From contig NC_088203.1 of the NCBI RefSeq assembly GCF_037126465.1, positions 88,908,668 through 88,972,667 on the forward strand: a stretch of DNA of 64,000 bases, given 5' to 3'. Under the pieces are notes generated by a model that saw only the letters and a list, made by a program, of their open reading frames with translations, had not been told where the DNA came from and did not search any database. A program made the position numbers and the translations under genes. This DNA comes from Ornithodoros turicata (taxonomy: Eukaryota; Arthropoda; Arachnida; Ixodida; Argasidae). Numbering within the stretch: the first letter of the stretch is position 1; every line of letters starts with the position of its first letter. Below, in pieces: positions 35,508-47,209 of this stretch.

Positions 35508-37403
35508 TATCTGGTTTAGCACCGCGGTAATTTGTGGATCATTTCTCAAAGGTTTGGGGATCCAGTTAACGAATTATCATACAATTTAGGCGATTATTCT
35601 GAGTGCTATTAACAAAATAGTTCAACTGTCTTCAACACAGACCACCTTACCCTACATGTACTTTCGAAATGCTGCGTTACGTTCTTGACAGGCATGTACG
35701 TATCCACAATCGAGCACAAAAGGGCCCCAAAATATGCGTAACAACAAGCTTAAAATTACGTACTACGTGAATTATTCACCCGGGGCATTATTCTCTGCAT
35801 CAGCTAACATCACTTTGCCCTCAGTTTACTCCCATGCAACATATATCTGTCACTTTACGACGCGGGACTATGTCGTTCTGCAGAATAATGAGAATGACAC
35901 AACCCAACCAGCACAATGTACCGACACAAGCAGCACAATGTACTGAAAGTCGAGTGCAATGGGGGTGGCCGGTATGTGTCTCATCAATGTTCTTTAGTTT
36001 CCCGGGTCTGTTCAAGGTCTTCCACCTACCCGTCCACCCCTATTGCACTCGACTTTCAGTACATTGTGCTTCTAGGGGAAGGACGTGTTGTTGGGGAGCG
36101 ATTAGGGTATTTTTAAGTAAGGATATCATATAAATTTTTGGCCGGTGGATCGAACCTTCTCTCTTTCACCCCGAATACGATTACCACGCAACATGTCTGT
36201 AGTACTGTGTCTACGCATATATCTTCTCATTGTCTTATCGATCTGCTATATTCCTGAACAGCTTCCTGAGCAGTGTATATAGTTACAGCGTGTAGCGGGT
36301 CGTATTATTTACGTATTCGTGCCGCGGTGCACGCGCTGCCTGCTGTTCTGTACGCGTGCTCCTCGTCAATCACCCAGATTTCTGCAGGAAATCGATATGT
36401 TGTAGGGCATGTCCAGGGGAAACGTGCCATGTATAACCGATATTATAACCTAGTACCTTATTGAAGGAAAACATTCAAGCATTCAACACCACGCATACAT
36501 ACCATGTTAATCTGTTGTAGGGACAACGATAAAACTGTCAACTTCCCCGTCATGACAACTCTGTTTTGCAGGGTGTGGAAAGATGAGTCGCCGAGGAAGA
36601 AAACGTTCATTGGGCGCCACAGATGCATGGAACGGCTCCATATTCTGAAACAACATAAAGTCATGTAGTCACTAGGGGTTCCCGCGCACACTGAGCTGTA
36701 ACGTACATGGCAAATTTCGCTTCTATAAATTGGCCATGTCTCGCCGTAAAGCTTACACTCCTCGATGCACATTCAGATCTTGAAGGTATCAAATCCTCTA
36801 GCTTGAGGAGGTGGCAGGGACAGGAACACAAAACACAAGTAGAGAGGGATGTTCATGCTCCAACCACCACCTCAAGCTCAAGGACACGATATCATCAATA
36901 TCGCTTCACCAGCTTGCTTCCGTTTTAATGCTTCGTTCATTCAAATCTAGTGGTGCTTTACGATAGTTTCATACAATGGTCACCTACCAACATCAGAAAT
37001 GCCTCTAAGTGCACGGTCGTAAAATTGCATGACAAAAGTCCAGAAAGTCGGTTTATCCTGCGCGACGAGAACGTTACTCGCAGAGCTGACTTGGGTTTGA
37101 GACAGCGTGTCTCAAAATGATACCCAGTGAACGGTTGTCTCCTCGTTCGGAACGTGTCCTGATCATCTGAGCCGTTAAATGTACGCAGTTGTAAACGTCG
37201 CAAGCTGGCGAAGAAACACGTATGAGTACCTCGAGCCATTTCTTCGTTAGGCATGTTTTATGGGACGCGCAGTTAGGTTATGGTTCTACAGGTAGTTAAA
37301 TGCCCATTACGCGCAGAGACATCTAGCAGGCGTTCATACTTCCAGCAACAGGTGGTGCGTGCTTGGGATCCAGACGTGCTTTAAAGAAAGTGCACGCCCT
37401 TAA

Positions 37404-37915
37404 GGCGGATTCACTTCTTAAGGAAGTCTATGGGGAATTTTTGTCCGCACGGTTCTCGTAAACCTCGCTAAATTACTACAGGAAACTGGTACAGGGGTGT
37501 TCTCCTCGAGTTTATCTAGGGAATCACGTAGTTTTGAAGGCCTGGCCCGATTCACTGATTTTTGGCGAATTCATGTTTGTCAAATTTTCAATACATGGGA
37601 GTCCATGGGAGGTGCAACAAAATCGCTCATCTCGGCACGCCTGCCCGCGATATTTGGGCCAGGATGATGTCATTCCCTACAGTGACAGTCTGGGAATTGA
37701 TGGCAATCAAAAAAGAAAAATCGACAAGCTTGGTTGCAGCTTTTCAGATCCCTGCGAATGAAAATAATGGATTTATCGTTTGCTAGCATGCTCTGCACGC
37801 TGATGCCGACTCTTCCTTAAAGCGCGTGAAGAAAGGAAAGCGAACAGAACAATCTTGTAACGGTGCAGTCAACTGTCTTCAGAAGCGAACGTGAACTAGG
37901 TCGCATGAATCCGCC
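37404..37915. mobile_element. TTAA-flanked MITE, right copy (GGCGGATTCA termini)
   Basis: Matches 15,224-15,731. Both TTAA flanks are present, and the left TTAA (37,400-37,403) is the empty site for the 9,324-15,219 insertion. Confidence 0.85.
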
Positions 37916-39400
37916 TTAAGGCAACCAAGAAAAAATATCGAAATAAACCGTCCAGCGAGTGACAGGTAATTAGGTAAAAGGGTTTCAAGTTGCAGCTACT
38001 ATTGTGTGCTTCTGTGTCGGCATTGGACTCATGAGAGAAACTGTATTGGTTGGTTCAGGTTCCTGTGCACGCTGGGAACCTGGTAATCATTAGTAAAAGG
38101 TACGGAGACTGGGTCGGCTTCACCTCCAACGGCCCAATTAGTCACAAAATTAAGTCTCAATACACAAATAACTCCCGTATCTTAGAGAAACACACAGACC
38201 GTGAAACAATTGTAGTCACGGAGATTGCTGTTGCCGTTCTGTTTATAGTCAACAGACAAAAATGTCAACAGAACCTACAAGCTTTCTGCATAACAGCTGT
38301 TCATATTGTGTTGTCATGTGGACTAGTCGTGTTCAACTTACGAAGGAAAAGAAATCTACTCCGTCAACAACGTACGCCGTTGGAGATAAGGAGCTGCAAT
38401 AGCGCGCTAGGAGAAGGAGTGCAGCGTCTCCATACGCCACCGGTAGAGGAGAGCACTTTCTGCTGCAACGTAGTGTCATAGTCTTAACAACCAATACGAA
38501 AGCGAAGTGAGTATGTTTGATTACATTATCTGGCGCAGGGAGAGAGCGTGACCACTCTGCGTCCAGCTATCCCATCTGCGGCGCAGTAATATTTTGAGAG
38601 CTGCCGGAATACATTTTTTTCCCTTCCTAAGTTGAACTGGACTATAGTTTATCTCCTGTTGACTTATGACCGATTACTTTCTGCAGACAAATGCTTCTCA
38701 ACCTATTTCTCTGTTTCGTTATTGAATACTTTCTTCAAAATTCTCACTAACGGGTCACGTAAAGTGTGCTTTTATTTGCAATTAAACTCACTTTGGTATT
38801 CACAGCATATGTTGCTGGGAATAGAGACAAAATAAAAAGGAAAGAAAATGAAAAGTCCATCATGTCACTGCACAACCGGAATAACTCTTGCCCGAATTCA
38901 ATACAAGATGGTCAGTTTCGTTTCCGCTTCCGGTAATGGAGTACCGTGGTATGCGTTCCCGTTTCCGGTATCGATACCATCTCTCATTTCGGTAATACGG
39001 CCTTTCTTCCTCAGCTACCGTTACCGTTCCCTGACTTAAAAAATGGGCGATGAACTCAGTCAAAATGTACAAATGAAAGCGAGCGCGCTCAGGCACGCAC
39101 ACAGAGAAAGCTGTTTTTATCAAGTGTAGTTAGTCAATAAATTAGTAAAGTAAAGTAAAGTGCACCCTGTGCAGCGTACATGCAGTCGTGAACTCCCCTT
39201 CCTTTCTGATCCCTTATTGATGCACCACAATTACCAGCATTATCACGTAAAAATGTAGAATGAAACGACGTGTACACGCACGCATTTACATGCACAAAGA
39301 AAGAAATGATCTTCCCATAGTGACCCTCAGATTCATTGTTCTTTTGTCAGATCATTCTTGAAACGTTGACGTTCTACTCACGCATGTAGTGTAATCTTAC

Positions 39401-40637
39401 TCAGTAATCTGCAGTTTCGTTCTTTACCCAACCTGTGAGGGACATATGAACCATGGCAGTTGGACGTGTGAACATCAGAGAATGGGGTAGGCAGCATGTA
39501 TCTCTGGGGTATTGAAGCACAGTACCCCATGTTGCCAACAAAGTGGATCCCTGCGAATAAGGAATATACCACTAAGAACTATGAGGCGTGCCTTGGTTTA
39601 GCTGAAATTTAGACCAAACAGTTGCTACTTACCATGCCTATTGAACGTCTGGCGGGGTTTTGTGACTGTTCTGATGGGAGGTTGTTTTTCTCTCGGGGTC
39701 TTTGTTTCCTGTTTGTTTGTTTGTTTCCTCCTGTCTTTCTTTCTCCTTTTTCTCTATTCTGCTACTTTCTTGCCGCTTCATCATTTCTCGCTACATTATT
39801 CTTTTGGGGTGTGTCAAGTGCATACTACAGTCTCCATATAAGCTTCGTTTACAGTATCCCCGACACGCTTTTCCCACATTCATCCCGCCGCGGACGGTAG
39901 TCATTCGCTTTAAGGGGTCACGTGGTGCGCAGCGTGCCGTGCGGAGAGCTGTGGGCGCCGTCATCTTGGGGCTTTCGTTGCGCCGAAGCGACTTTTCTCT
40001 TCCCAAGTTGTGTTTTGCGCCCAGAAAGCCTAAAAAGCTGGATATGCCCTGCTGGGCGACGCTGTGTTGTAAAAACTCAGGTTGTAAAACTCTAACTCTT
40101 GTGTAACTGTGTTGTAAATACTCTGTTGTAAAAACCGCTCATGATGTCAGAAACTCAGTCACGTATCCCGCTTCGAACAATATTATGACCAATGGAAGGA
40201 AAACATTCGAGCACTGAACGCATGCATACATACCATGTCAAGCATGCTTTGGGCGTAAGGATAAAACTCTGTCAACTTCCTGGTCATGGCAACCCTGTGT
40301 TGCAGTGGACGAAACGATGAGTCGCCGAGTAAGAAACCGTCCATTTGCCTCCACAGGTACATGGCACTTTGAAGGTCGGTGCCTTCAACGACCCTATAGT
40401 CTGAAACAACAAAAAAGTCTTACAGCTATTAGAGGTTCAGAAGCACACTGAGTCATACCGTACGAGGCAAATTTAATTGCAAGGAATAGTTCTATGTTTT
40501 CCAGTAACGTTAACACCACTTAGTGCCGTGAATACATCTTCTAATCTACTAGTGCTACTTTGCTTTTCATGAAATTTCCACCTACCGGCAGCAGAGATTC
40601 CTCTAAGTGCACTGTCGAAGGACTCCGTTACAAACAT
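39401..40637 (-). CDS. Gene D: three-exon paralogue of gene B
   Basis: Predicted exons are 40,637-40,586 (52 nt), 40,400-40,234 (167 nt) and 39,550-39,401 (150 nt). Exons 1 and 2 have the same lengths and phases as in B and stay open; exon 1 reads MFVTESFDSALRGISAA. Exon 3 has lost one base relative to B after DTCCLP, so the last part is read in another frame (ending KNETADY). B and D therefore have different C-termini, and which is ancestral is unclear. No domain was recognised. The TATA-like box is at 40,835-40,844, and the upstream region has no 1.6-kb insertion. Confidence 0.5.
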
Positions 40638-40834
40638 GGTGCGACCTGGACGTTACTCGCAGGGCTGACTTCTGTTTAGACAGAGTGTCTCAAAATGATG
40701 TCCGATGAACGATGCTTGTCTTCTTGTTCGGAACAAGTCGTGACTATGTTGAGCGACCAAATGTGCTCAGTTCTAAAAACGCAAGCTGGCAAGCACACCT
40801 GTATGAATGCCTCGCGGGATTTCTTAATTAGGAA

Positions 40835-40844
40835 GCTTTTATGG
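40835..40844 (-). promoter_or_regulatory. TATA-like box of gene D
   Basis: Minus-strand CCATAAAAGC with an initiator-like TTCATAC downstream, as in gene B. Confidence 0.5.
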
Positions 40845-41282
40845 CGAGCGCAGGGGAAGCGTTTCCACGCGCTTTAGAATAACCTGTTCTTCGGGTACTT
40901 AAAATGATCATTAAGCACGAGACTCCTAACAGCCGTTCATACTTCAGGATACAGGGTCAGGCAGCGTGTTAGGGTTCCAGATATGCATTGAAGGCGGCAC
41001 GTGTCATCAACGCGGCTATTGTAAAAGCGTAAGAATAAATGATCTAGTGAATAAGAGGCGAGGAATTCAAATTGCGATTAATGCTCTACTGCTGTATTGA
41101 CATTCAACTCGTGGTGTCAAACTGTATCGGTGGGTACCAGTTCTGCACATTCCTTAGATACCTGGTAGTCATTAGCAAAAGGTACCTCCAATGGCCCAAC
41201 ACAAAATTAAGTCCCGTAACCTAGAGGAACACAGATCAAATAGTATCCGCAGACAGGCTGGTGGACTATATACATACATGGG

Positions 41283-42560
41283 CTTTACAACTCGTACTTG
41301 GACAACTCATACCACACTCAGCTTATACGAAGACAACTCATACCACACTCAGCTTATACGAAGACAACTCATACCAAGACAGCTCATACCAGGAGAACTC
41401 ACATCAAGACAGCTCATACCAAGACAACTCATACCACACTTTTTTTCTTTTTTTTTTCTTTTTTGCGGGAAGAGGGGTTGTTTTTGGGATTAGCTTTTCA
41501 AACTCAAATCTCATGCCACGCCGGGGAAGGCCGTACCAGAGAGAGAGAAAAAAAAGAGTCACAAAACTTCACTTATACTGAAGGAAGTATAAGATTTCCA
41601 CAAATGACATTCACCGAAGCGCACTGAAGGACAGTTAAACGGCACTACAGTGGTTTAAGGGAATTTTGAACTAAAATAAATTGAAATGTGCCGCATTTTC
41701 GTGGTCCTGTGGAATACTTCAGAGTTTTTTTTCTTTTTTTTTTTTTTTTTAGAGTACATTTGACTGGTTTCACGAATAGGAGGCAAAGCCAAGAAGCCGT
41801 TCCTAGAGAATCGGACCAATTTAGTCAACGTGGAGGCTGCTGTTTAGTTCTTCCCACCGTTCTACTAAAGTTCTACAAGTCTGGCTGGCAACCATGAAGA
41901 ATGGGTTGCTAGCCCCAGGCTGGCACCCCAACAAATCGAGATAACAACGCCTGGAGAAACGTGCCAATGGCCACATATTCAAAGGATTAGTGTTTTAGTG
42001 TTCAGTGCGACAATGGAAATGTGCGACATTCTCGATTTGGCTTCTTTAAAAAAAAAAAAAGTCCCCATTTCTCACTGCAATTCCAGTGTGCTTCAACTGT
42101 TGTTTAGTGAATGTCGGCAACTGCCTTTTATAGGACTTGTACATTTCCTTCAGTATAAGTTCATTTCTTCGTTTCTTTCCCCTAATATGGCCTTCCCCAG
42201 CGTGACTTGAATTTGAATGGCACAAAAGAGCTACTTCACCCATCACCAAATCAACACCCCTTCCCGCAAGCAAAAAATAATAAATGAAATAAAATAAAAC
42301 ATTCCCCCCACAAAAAAAAAAAGTTTAGTGTGGTATGAGTTGTCTTCGTGTGAGTTGGTCGTGGTATGAGTTGGTCGTGGTATGAGTTGGTCGTGGTATG
42401 AGTTGGTCGTGGTATGAGTTGGTCGTGGTATGAGTTGCCTTGGTTTGAGTTGCCTTGGTTTGAGTTGTCTTGGTTTGAGTTGTCTTGGTATGAGTTATTC
42501 CGGTATGAGTTGTACTGGCATGAACTGTGTTGGTATGAGTTGTCCTGGTATGAGCTGCAT
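41283..42560. mobile_element. Element bounded by inverted minisatellites
   Basis: CAACTCATACCAAGA-type units (41,283-41,438) face complementary TGGTATGAGTTGTCT-type units (42,318-42,556). Inside these, a second inverted layer pairs GCGGGAAGAGGGGTTG (41,466) with its diverged complement near 42,255. The left duplication copy retains only the first arm (20,762-21,172). Long terminal minisatellites resemble foldback-type transposons. No protein is evident. Confidence 0.6.
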
Positions 42561-43887
42561 TCTCTCTCTCTTCCTCTGAATGCCTTGTGCATTCTTTTTT
42601 CTTGTTTACTTTCCAGCATTTGCTTTTCTGATAGTTTAAAAAAGTTAGGAGGGGCGACGAGGGGCGTACATATTTTATTTTATTAGATCTTGCATATTTT
42701 ATTATATGTTTCTTTTATTATGAGGCCGTATTTCTTTCTTTCCCCGAATTCTTGCTTTCGCGAGACCCGCCACCGTTTGCGCAATGTGACATGAGCAGTG
42801 GCGAGCTCGGAAGGGCACTGAATCTCCAGCTCGGAAACTTTCTCATAGGACAATGGGGGTCTAGAGCTAGCTGCACGAAGAACAGAAAACAAAGAGTCGA
42901 CACCGGCAACTGAGGAGCGACCCGGAAAGGACGGGAGTGCCAAAAACATTGAAGATTACTGAACAAGCCCGCAAAGCCAAGCAAAGGGCCAAGCTTGATC
43001 CAGGCAATGACATCACCAATGGTACTGAGATTATCAGAGAGATATGAGAGACTGTATCACCGAATCAGCTCCTAATATTACATATGTGTTTTCCCCGTTC
43101 TTGCGTCCCGTGTGCTTCTGATCACCGTAAACCCAATTTCCTTTCCCCGAAGTGCTGGAGACGTCGGTCTCCGGTACTTCGTACTTCCTTGTCATTTTCG
43201 TTCCTTTCATTTCCTTTCTTTCTTCCCACATTCACTATGCAAAATGGTGATCGCCAGCCAGTGGTAATCACATTTATTGAGTTCGAATTAACCTGAATTA
43301 ACCTCAGCCACCGTGAAGAAATGGCACGATGCATGCAAGGTGGCCTACGTTTCTTGAGGGGAGGGAGGTTCAAGCACCGTAAGACCCCTCCCCCGCCCTC
43401 TCTACGCCCTTGGATGCTGCCTGGTCTGCTGCATGTACTGTGTTGTTTGAAGACCCTGTCTCGCGTTTGACGTTGACTCATGTCTTTCCTAGGGGATTTC
43501 GTCTTCGGATATGAACACCACATATTCTTCCAAACACAATATTTTGTTTTGTGTGTTTCCCCAACGCCTACCTCATTGCATGTACTTTCTCGGAAGGCTG
43601 AATAAACACATCACATCTGTTCGCTTCACGTATATACACATCTGACGAGTACTTATTCCTTAACAAGCAATTTAACTGCCTCGAGAGCAAGTTGCTGTGA
43701 AACGCGGAAAACGCTTCTTTTGTCCGAAACTGGCACATAGTAAAATTTTCCTGAGTAATAGGGCTAAAGGTTTACGGGCTCGGACGCCAGCTTGTGTTTT
43801 TACAACTGGGAATATTGAATGGGTCTAGGTAATAACGACTTGGCTCCGAACGGAAAAGTGATGATGCTTTGTACACGTCGTCTTATA
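42561..43887. other. No supported gene
   Basis: Short frames only. The stretch at 43,120-43,250 is pyrimidine-rich on the plus strand and shows no exon support. Confidence 0.4.
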
Positions 43888-44391
43888 CCCTAGTCAGACA
43901 GCATTTCAAATGTCAATTGCGAGAAATGGCCATCGGCCTCTCAAATGACCTTTGTTCCTGGGCGCCTGCCAGACAGGCCGGAAAGAAGTGCTCCTCAACT
44001 GACTGCCCTCACCGGCTCCCTTTTTCGGTTTCGTTTTCCCTGTCTGCTTTGGAAATTTGAAGTTGGTCTGTGCGCCACAAATCAAGATGCAGAAGTCATA
44101 TGCACTTCTCTAAATAGGATATCTAAATACGTTTACACAGTTTCACTCCATTATCCACATTTTATAGGTTTTCCTACATTCAGCTGCGAAGGTAGCGAGG
44201 GTACAATGGCATAACACTGTTGTCGAGATTGCTCCTTTCTACACCTCAAATGTCGTTGGGGGCCTCCTTTCGCGTTGATGGTCATTTCTTAGAAAGGTCC
44301 TTTGAGCTGCCGTCTGACACGGCTCTGAGAGGTCATTTTTTGCAAATGAAAATTCCCCGAAGTCCTTCGAGCATGCCGTCTGACTGGGGTA
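43888..44391. mobile_element. Candidate MITE with CCCYAGTCAGACRGCAT termini
   Basis: The left end CCCTAGTCAGACAGCAT faces a right end whose complement is CCCCAGTCAGACGGCAT. Internal copies of related motifs occur near 44,300. The target duplication is unclear. Confidence 0.5.
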
Positions 44392-44754
44392 TTACTGCCC
44401 TGTCACACGGCAAATTGAATGCCATTCTCAGCAAATGACATTCAGACTGAGTGACATTCGTTCTGTGTCACACGGTGAGACCAAATGGCAATACATGCGA
44501 GTGTCATTCGCTTTTCCCCTCGCACCGACTGCGTACGAGAGAGGTAGCAAAAACAACAACGGTAAACCGTTTGAAGAAATCAAACACGAGTGAAAAGCTG
44601 TAATCAAATATCTTACCACTGATTTAATAGCTTTTGACACGAAGGAAGGAGGGCTTAACACTGTTTTTCGGAGGAAAAAGACCTCGTTCTCAGTCGCCAT
44701 AATGCCAAATGTGGTGCAGATAAGCGTCCTGCTTGTCTTCAATTGTGATACTTA

Positions 44755-45095
44755 GAGCCAGTTCTCACTGGGCGACGCCGGACACGACGTCGTGAGCGGG
44801 CGACAGAGATAGACTTGTATTTCCTGCGTTGGGAGAGGAGAGACGTCGAGCCAAAATTTGCCATGCCGAACTTCTTTCACAAAGTCGGCGAGAGCGGCCA
44901 AGAATGACATACTGGCGAATAATAAGGTGACACAGAAAGGCCACGCCTCCTGATTTTTCGTCTGCTTTGGACGATGGAGTGCCACTGTAGAGGAGGTGGT
45001 GCTCCTCTACACGAGTCTCGAGCGGCGATGATGGAATGCCCCAGCGGGCAGATGTGCGGGGCCTCACGCTAGGACGGTGCCGCTAGAACTGGCTC
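44755..45095. mobile_element. Candidate short inverted-repeat element (GAGCCAGTTCT termini)
   Basis: An 11-bp inverted repeat, GAGCCAGTTCT / AGAACTGGCTC, bounds 341 bases. No target duplication is apparent. It lies 10 bases before the BEN-bearing element. Confidence 0.5.
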
Positions 45096-45115
45096 CCAGG
45101 CGCAACCCTGTTGAA

Positions 45116-45320
45116 AAAACCAGTATCACTGGGCAGACCGGAAACCAGTCTACAGTGCCAAACCGGATTATTGACCCAGTATAGTCACTGGCTATACTGG
45201 TACCAGTCTCCATACTGGTAGACTGGCCAGCTCACTGGCAGACTGGCTTTACCGGTACCAGTCTCCACACTGGTAAACTGGTCAGATCACTGGCAGACTG
45301 GGGCTTACTGGTAGGCCCTG
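45116..45320. repeat. Left subterminal ACTGG/CCAGT array
   Basis: More than a dozen ACTGG or CCAGT pentamers occur, many as adjacent palindromic pairs such as ACTGGTACCAGT. A unit of about 55 bases is repeated about twice. This is the layout of clustered transposase-binding sites. Confidence 0.8.
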
Positions 45321-45397
45321 CTCAACAGCATGTTTTGACGTTCGCCTTTGTATAAATTTGACATTCACAACCTAGTAATGTTACATAGTTTCTTTAT

Positions 45398-45868
45398 TTA
45401 TGGTACTGTTTTCCTCCGCTTTCCATAGCGGGCGACATCAGCAAAAAAATCACTTAGCGTTTTTCGGACAGTTCTCATGCGCACATCTTTCGGCACCTCG
45501 GTGGGGTGGCTGTCGATGTACTTTGAGCGGCCATCTGGTAAAGAAAAAGCAAGGTATTCATGCATAAAGGTGTCCCCTGTGGAAGCGGTCATTAGAAGGG
45601 CATTACATTCTGCATCTGACCTAATCTCAAGTGATACAAAAGATAGCTTACTTGTTACGGCCTCCAGCTTTTCAGGGGTTGCCTGGTACTTCAAGCCAGC
45701 GGTCACTCCCGGCCTGCGACATGGTTTGCCAGTCATGCTTCTTGTAGTCATTTCCTCTGGCGTCCAGAGGTGGCGTGCCAGGTCTTTGACAAGCTTTATG
45801 TCTGTTGTTCCCTGCTGAATGTACGTGAATTTATCCACGGGGATAAAATAGTAATTGCCAAGGTGAAC
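45398..45868 (-). CDS. BEN-like domain exon (last coding exon)
   Basis: A TTTCAG acceptor opens the exon in phase 0, and the frame runs 156 codons to a stop at 45,398. The first 75 residues fit a BEN domain: VHLGNYYFIPVDKF, then DIKLVKDLARHLWTPEEM, then a short T-x-x-S-x-x-G loop and LKYQATPEKLEAVTSKL. BEN domains are alpha-helical and bind DNA or chromatin proteins. The remaining 80 residues are not recognised and end in a basic KRRKTVP. The exon lies inside the ACTGG-bounded element, so a role in binding the terminal arrays is an attractive inference without direct evidence. Assignment is from the pattern of conserved positions and needs a profile search. Confidence 0.6.
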   Translation of the reverse strand, partial: VHLGNYYFIPVDKFTYIQQGTTDIKLVKDLARHLWTPEEMTTRSMTGKPCRRPGVTAGLKYQATPEKLEAVTSKLSFVSLEIRSDAECNALLMTASTGDTFMHEYLAFSLPDGRSKYIDSHPTEVPKDVRMRTVRKTLSDFFADVARYGKRRKTVP

Positions 45869-46021
45869 CTGAAATACAGTGAAGTTTGCTTGAATCAAAC
45901 ACTGGTTAAGTATAATTTCATCCATAATTACTACGATACCCAGCATAACCTACTTTACCCTACTTTAGTCAAATTACCCCTTAAGTCAAGAAAATCTCTT
46001 CGGACACTGAGTGTTTATGAG

Positions 46022-46670
46022 GGCTACGTTCCAGACAGACCCCAGAGTAGCTATTCTCCGCGTTCCAGAACCTACTCTATGACGTCACGACCTGTTCCAA
46101 AAGTGGGTAGCCTCCTCGAGAGTAGCTACTCGGAGTCAACTGGCTTTACTCCCTATCAGACGGGGGTAGGTAGGACTAGTGACGTCAAAGCTGTCGTCTG
46201 CTTTTGCTGGAGCTTGTCTCGGCTGCATCATGGAGGACGTCCTGAAATTCCATTGCGGATTTTCTGACTTGATGTTTTCTACAGAGCACCATGCACGGAA
46301 CCATATGTACCACACACATCAGCTCGCTGTATGTGAAGATGGAAAGCTGGTTCTACGCGTTTTTGAGCTAACTGCGGACCAGAACAGTGCTACCGTTCCT
46401 CAAATTGTGCGGTATGAATACCCCAAATTAATGGCGTGAGTGCTTTACGAACACACGCAGATGACCCCATACTGAATTCAACACAGTCATGAAAGCGAAA
46501 CAGCGGCCAGCAGATCTGATGTCCTGGGGCCAAAACGTCACTGTCGTCATGTTGAGAATCGTACTCACGCCCATACCAGCACCTACCCAAGGGTTCCCCT
46601 ACCCCCATGTTCACGTGGTACAACCATGTCACGCGACTGCTCTACTCTGGAGTTAGTTTTGGAACGTAGG
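46022..46670. mobile_element. Inverted-repeat insertion with CTACGTTCCA termini
   Basis: The ends GGCTACGTTCC and (complement) GCCTACGTTCC continue in similarity for about 30 bases to CAGAGTAG. GAG flanks both sides. The interior has a short frame with a single C2H2-like stretch (HHARNHMYHTHQL). It lies between the BEN exon and the upstream exons. Confidence 0.6.
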
Positions 46671-47209
46671 CGAGAATTTTGCTGAATATGCATATGGTCT
46701 TGTAATGCATCCTCATACACCTCTGCTAATATGATAGTGTTGTGTTTAATGTGAAAATGAGGATGAAATAAAGATCAACGCAACCACAAAGGCTACCAAC
46801 CAGCCCACAAAGCCGTCATAGTGTGACACAACACATGACAACATAGTCTTATTGCTTATCTCTGCTGTTCTATTGATCCCTGCGTTGTAATGTATGGTCT
46901 CGTAACAGTTAACTGAAACTCCATGCAGCACACATTCTTTCTGAGCTGAGAGAACAAATGTTTTCGTTTTCTATGTTTCTGTTTAGTGCAGTCGTAACTC
47001 TTGGCTCGTGTACACCGTGTGTTGCCGAAAGAGATGGCAGTAAAGTTAGGTGAGAGCAGAAAATTGCCAATGCTTGGTATGGCATACCTCAGCCCCTGCA
47101 ATACTTATTCCAATAATTTTGCGGTTACTGAAAGGCCAACGTTTCCCCTAAATCCACCTGCAAAAATACGTTGCACTATTTTAGTAGGGTGAACGCAGCG
47201 AATTTTTCT

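Larger units (their letters stand above)
33463..35652. mobile_element. TA-flanked element (GGGTAARGTGG termini) holding a nested foldback
   Basis: The left end GGGTAAAGTGGGGC and right end CCACCTTACCC are flanked by TA. The left duplication copy lacks the element and has GATATACCTACATG at that point (7,750). Without the foldback inside it the element is about 0.65 kb. TA flanks with GGGTAA ends suggest Tc1/mariner/pogo-type mobilisation. Confidence 0.8.
32522..37030 (-). pseudogene. Gene C: frameshifted copy of gene A
   Basis: Exon 1 is 37,030-36,988, exon 2 is 36,644-36,503 and exon 3 is 32,662-32,522. Splice sites match those of gene A. Exon 2 is 25 bases shorter than in B and loses frame early, so the predicted chain is broken. 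The second intron is enlarged by a 2.2-kb nested transposon (33,463-35,652) and a LINE tail. A TATA-like box is at 37,254-37,263. A and C share the frameshifted state but have different exon 2 deletions, so decay began before the duplication or continued independently. Confidence 0.55.
30108..41757. repeat. Right copy of the segmental tandem duplication
   Basis: Colinear with 3,962-21,172. It lacks the three left-specific transposons and has two of its own, a LINE tail at 33,028 and the nested TA element at 33,463. It carries genes C and D, orthologous by position to A and B. Confidence 0.85.

Noticed and set aside
38050..38481. 143-residue open frame in the right duplication copy
   Set aside because: The aligned left copy (15,900-16,290) has stops and indels in this frame, and no domain is visible, so coding use is unsupported.
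45116..45320. Satellite DNA unrelated to 52,000-52,437
   Set aside because: Both arrays end in the same exact 19-bp sequence in opposite orientation and share the pentamer, which points to ends of one element; the independent-MITE alternative is kept as a caveat.
46231..46439. Zinc-finger gene
   Set aside because: Only one C2H2-like stretch is visible, in a short frame inside a small inverted-repeat element; too little to call.
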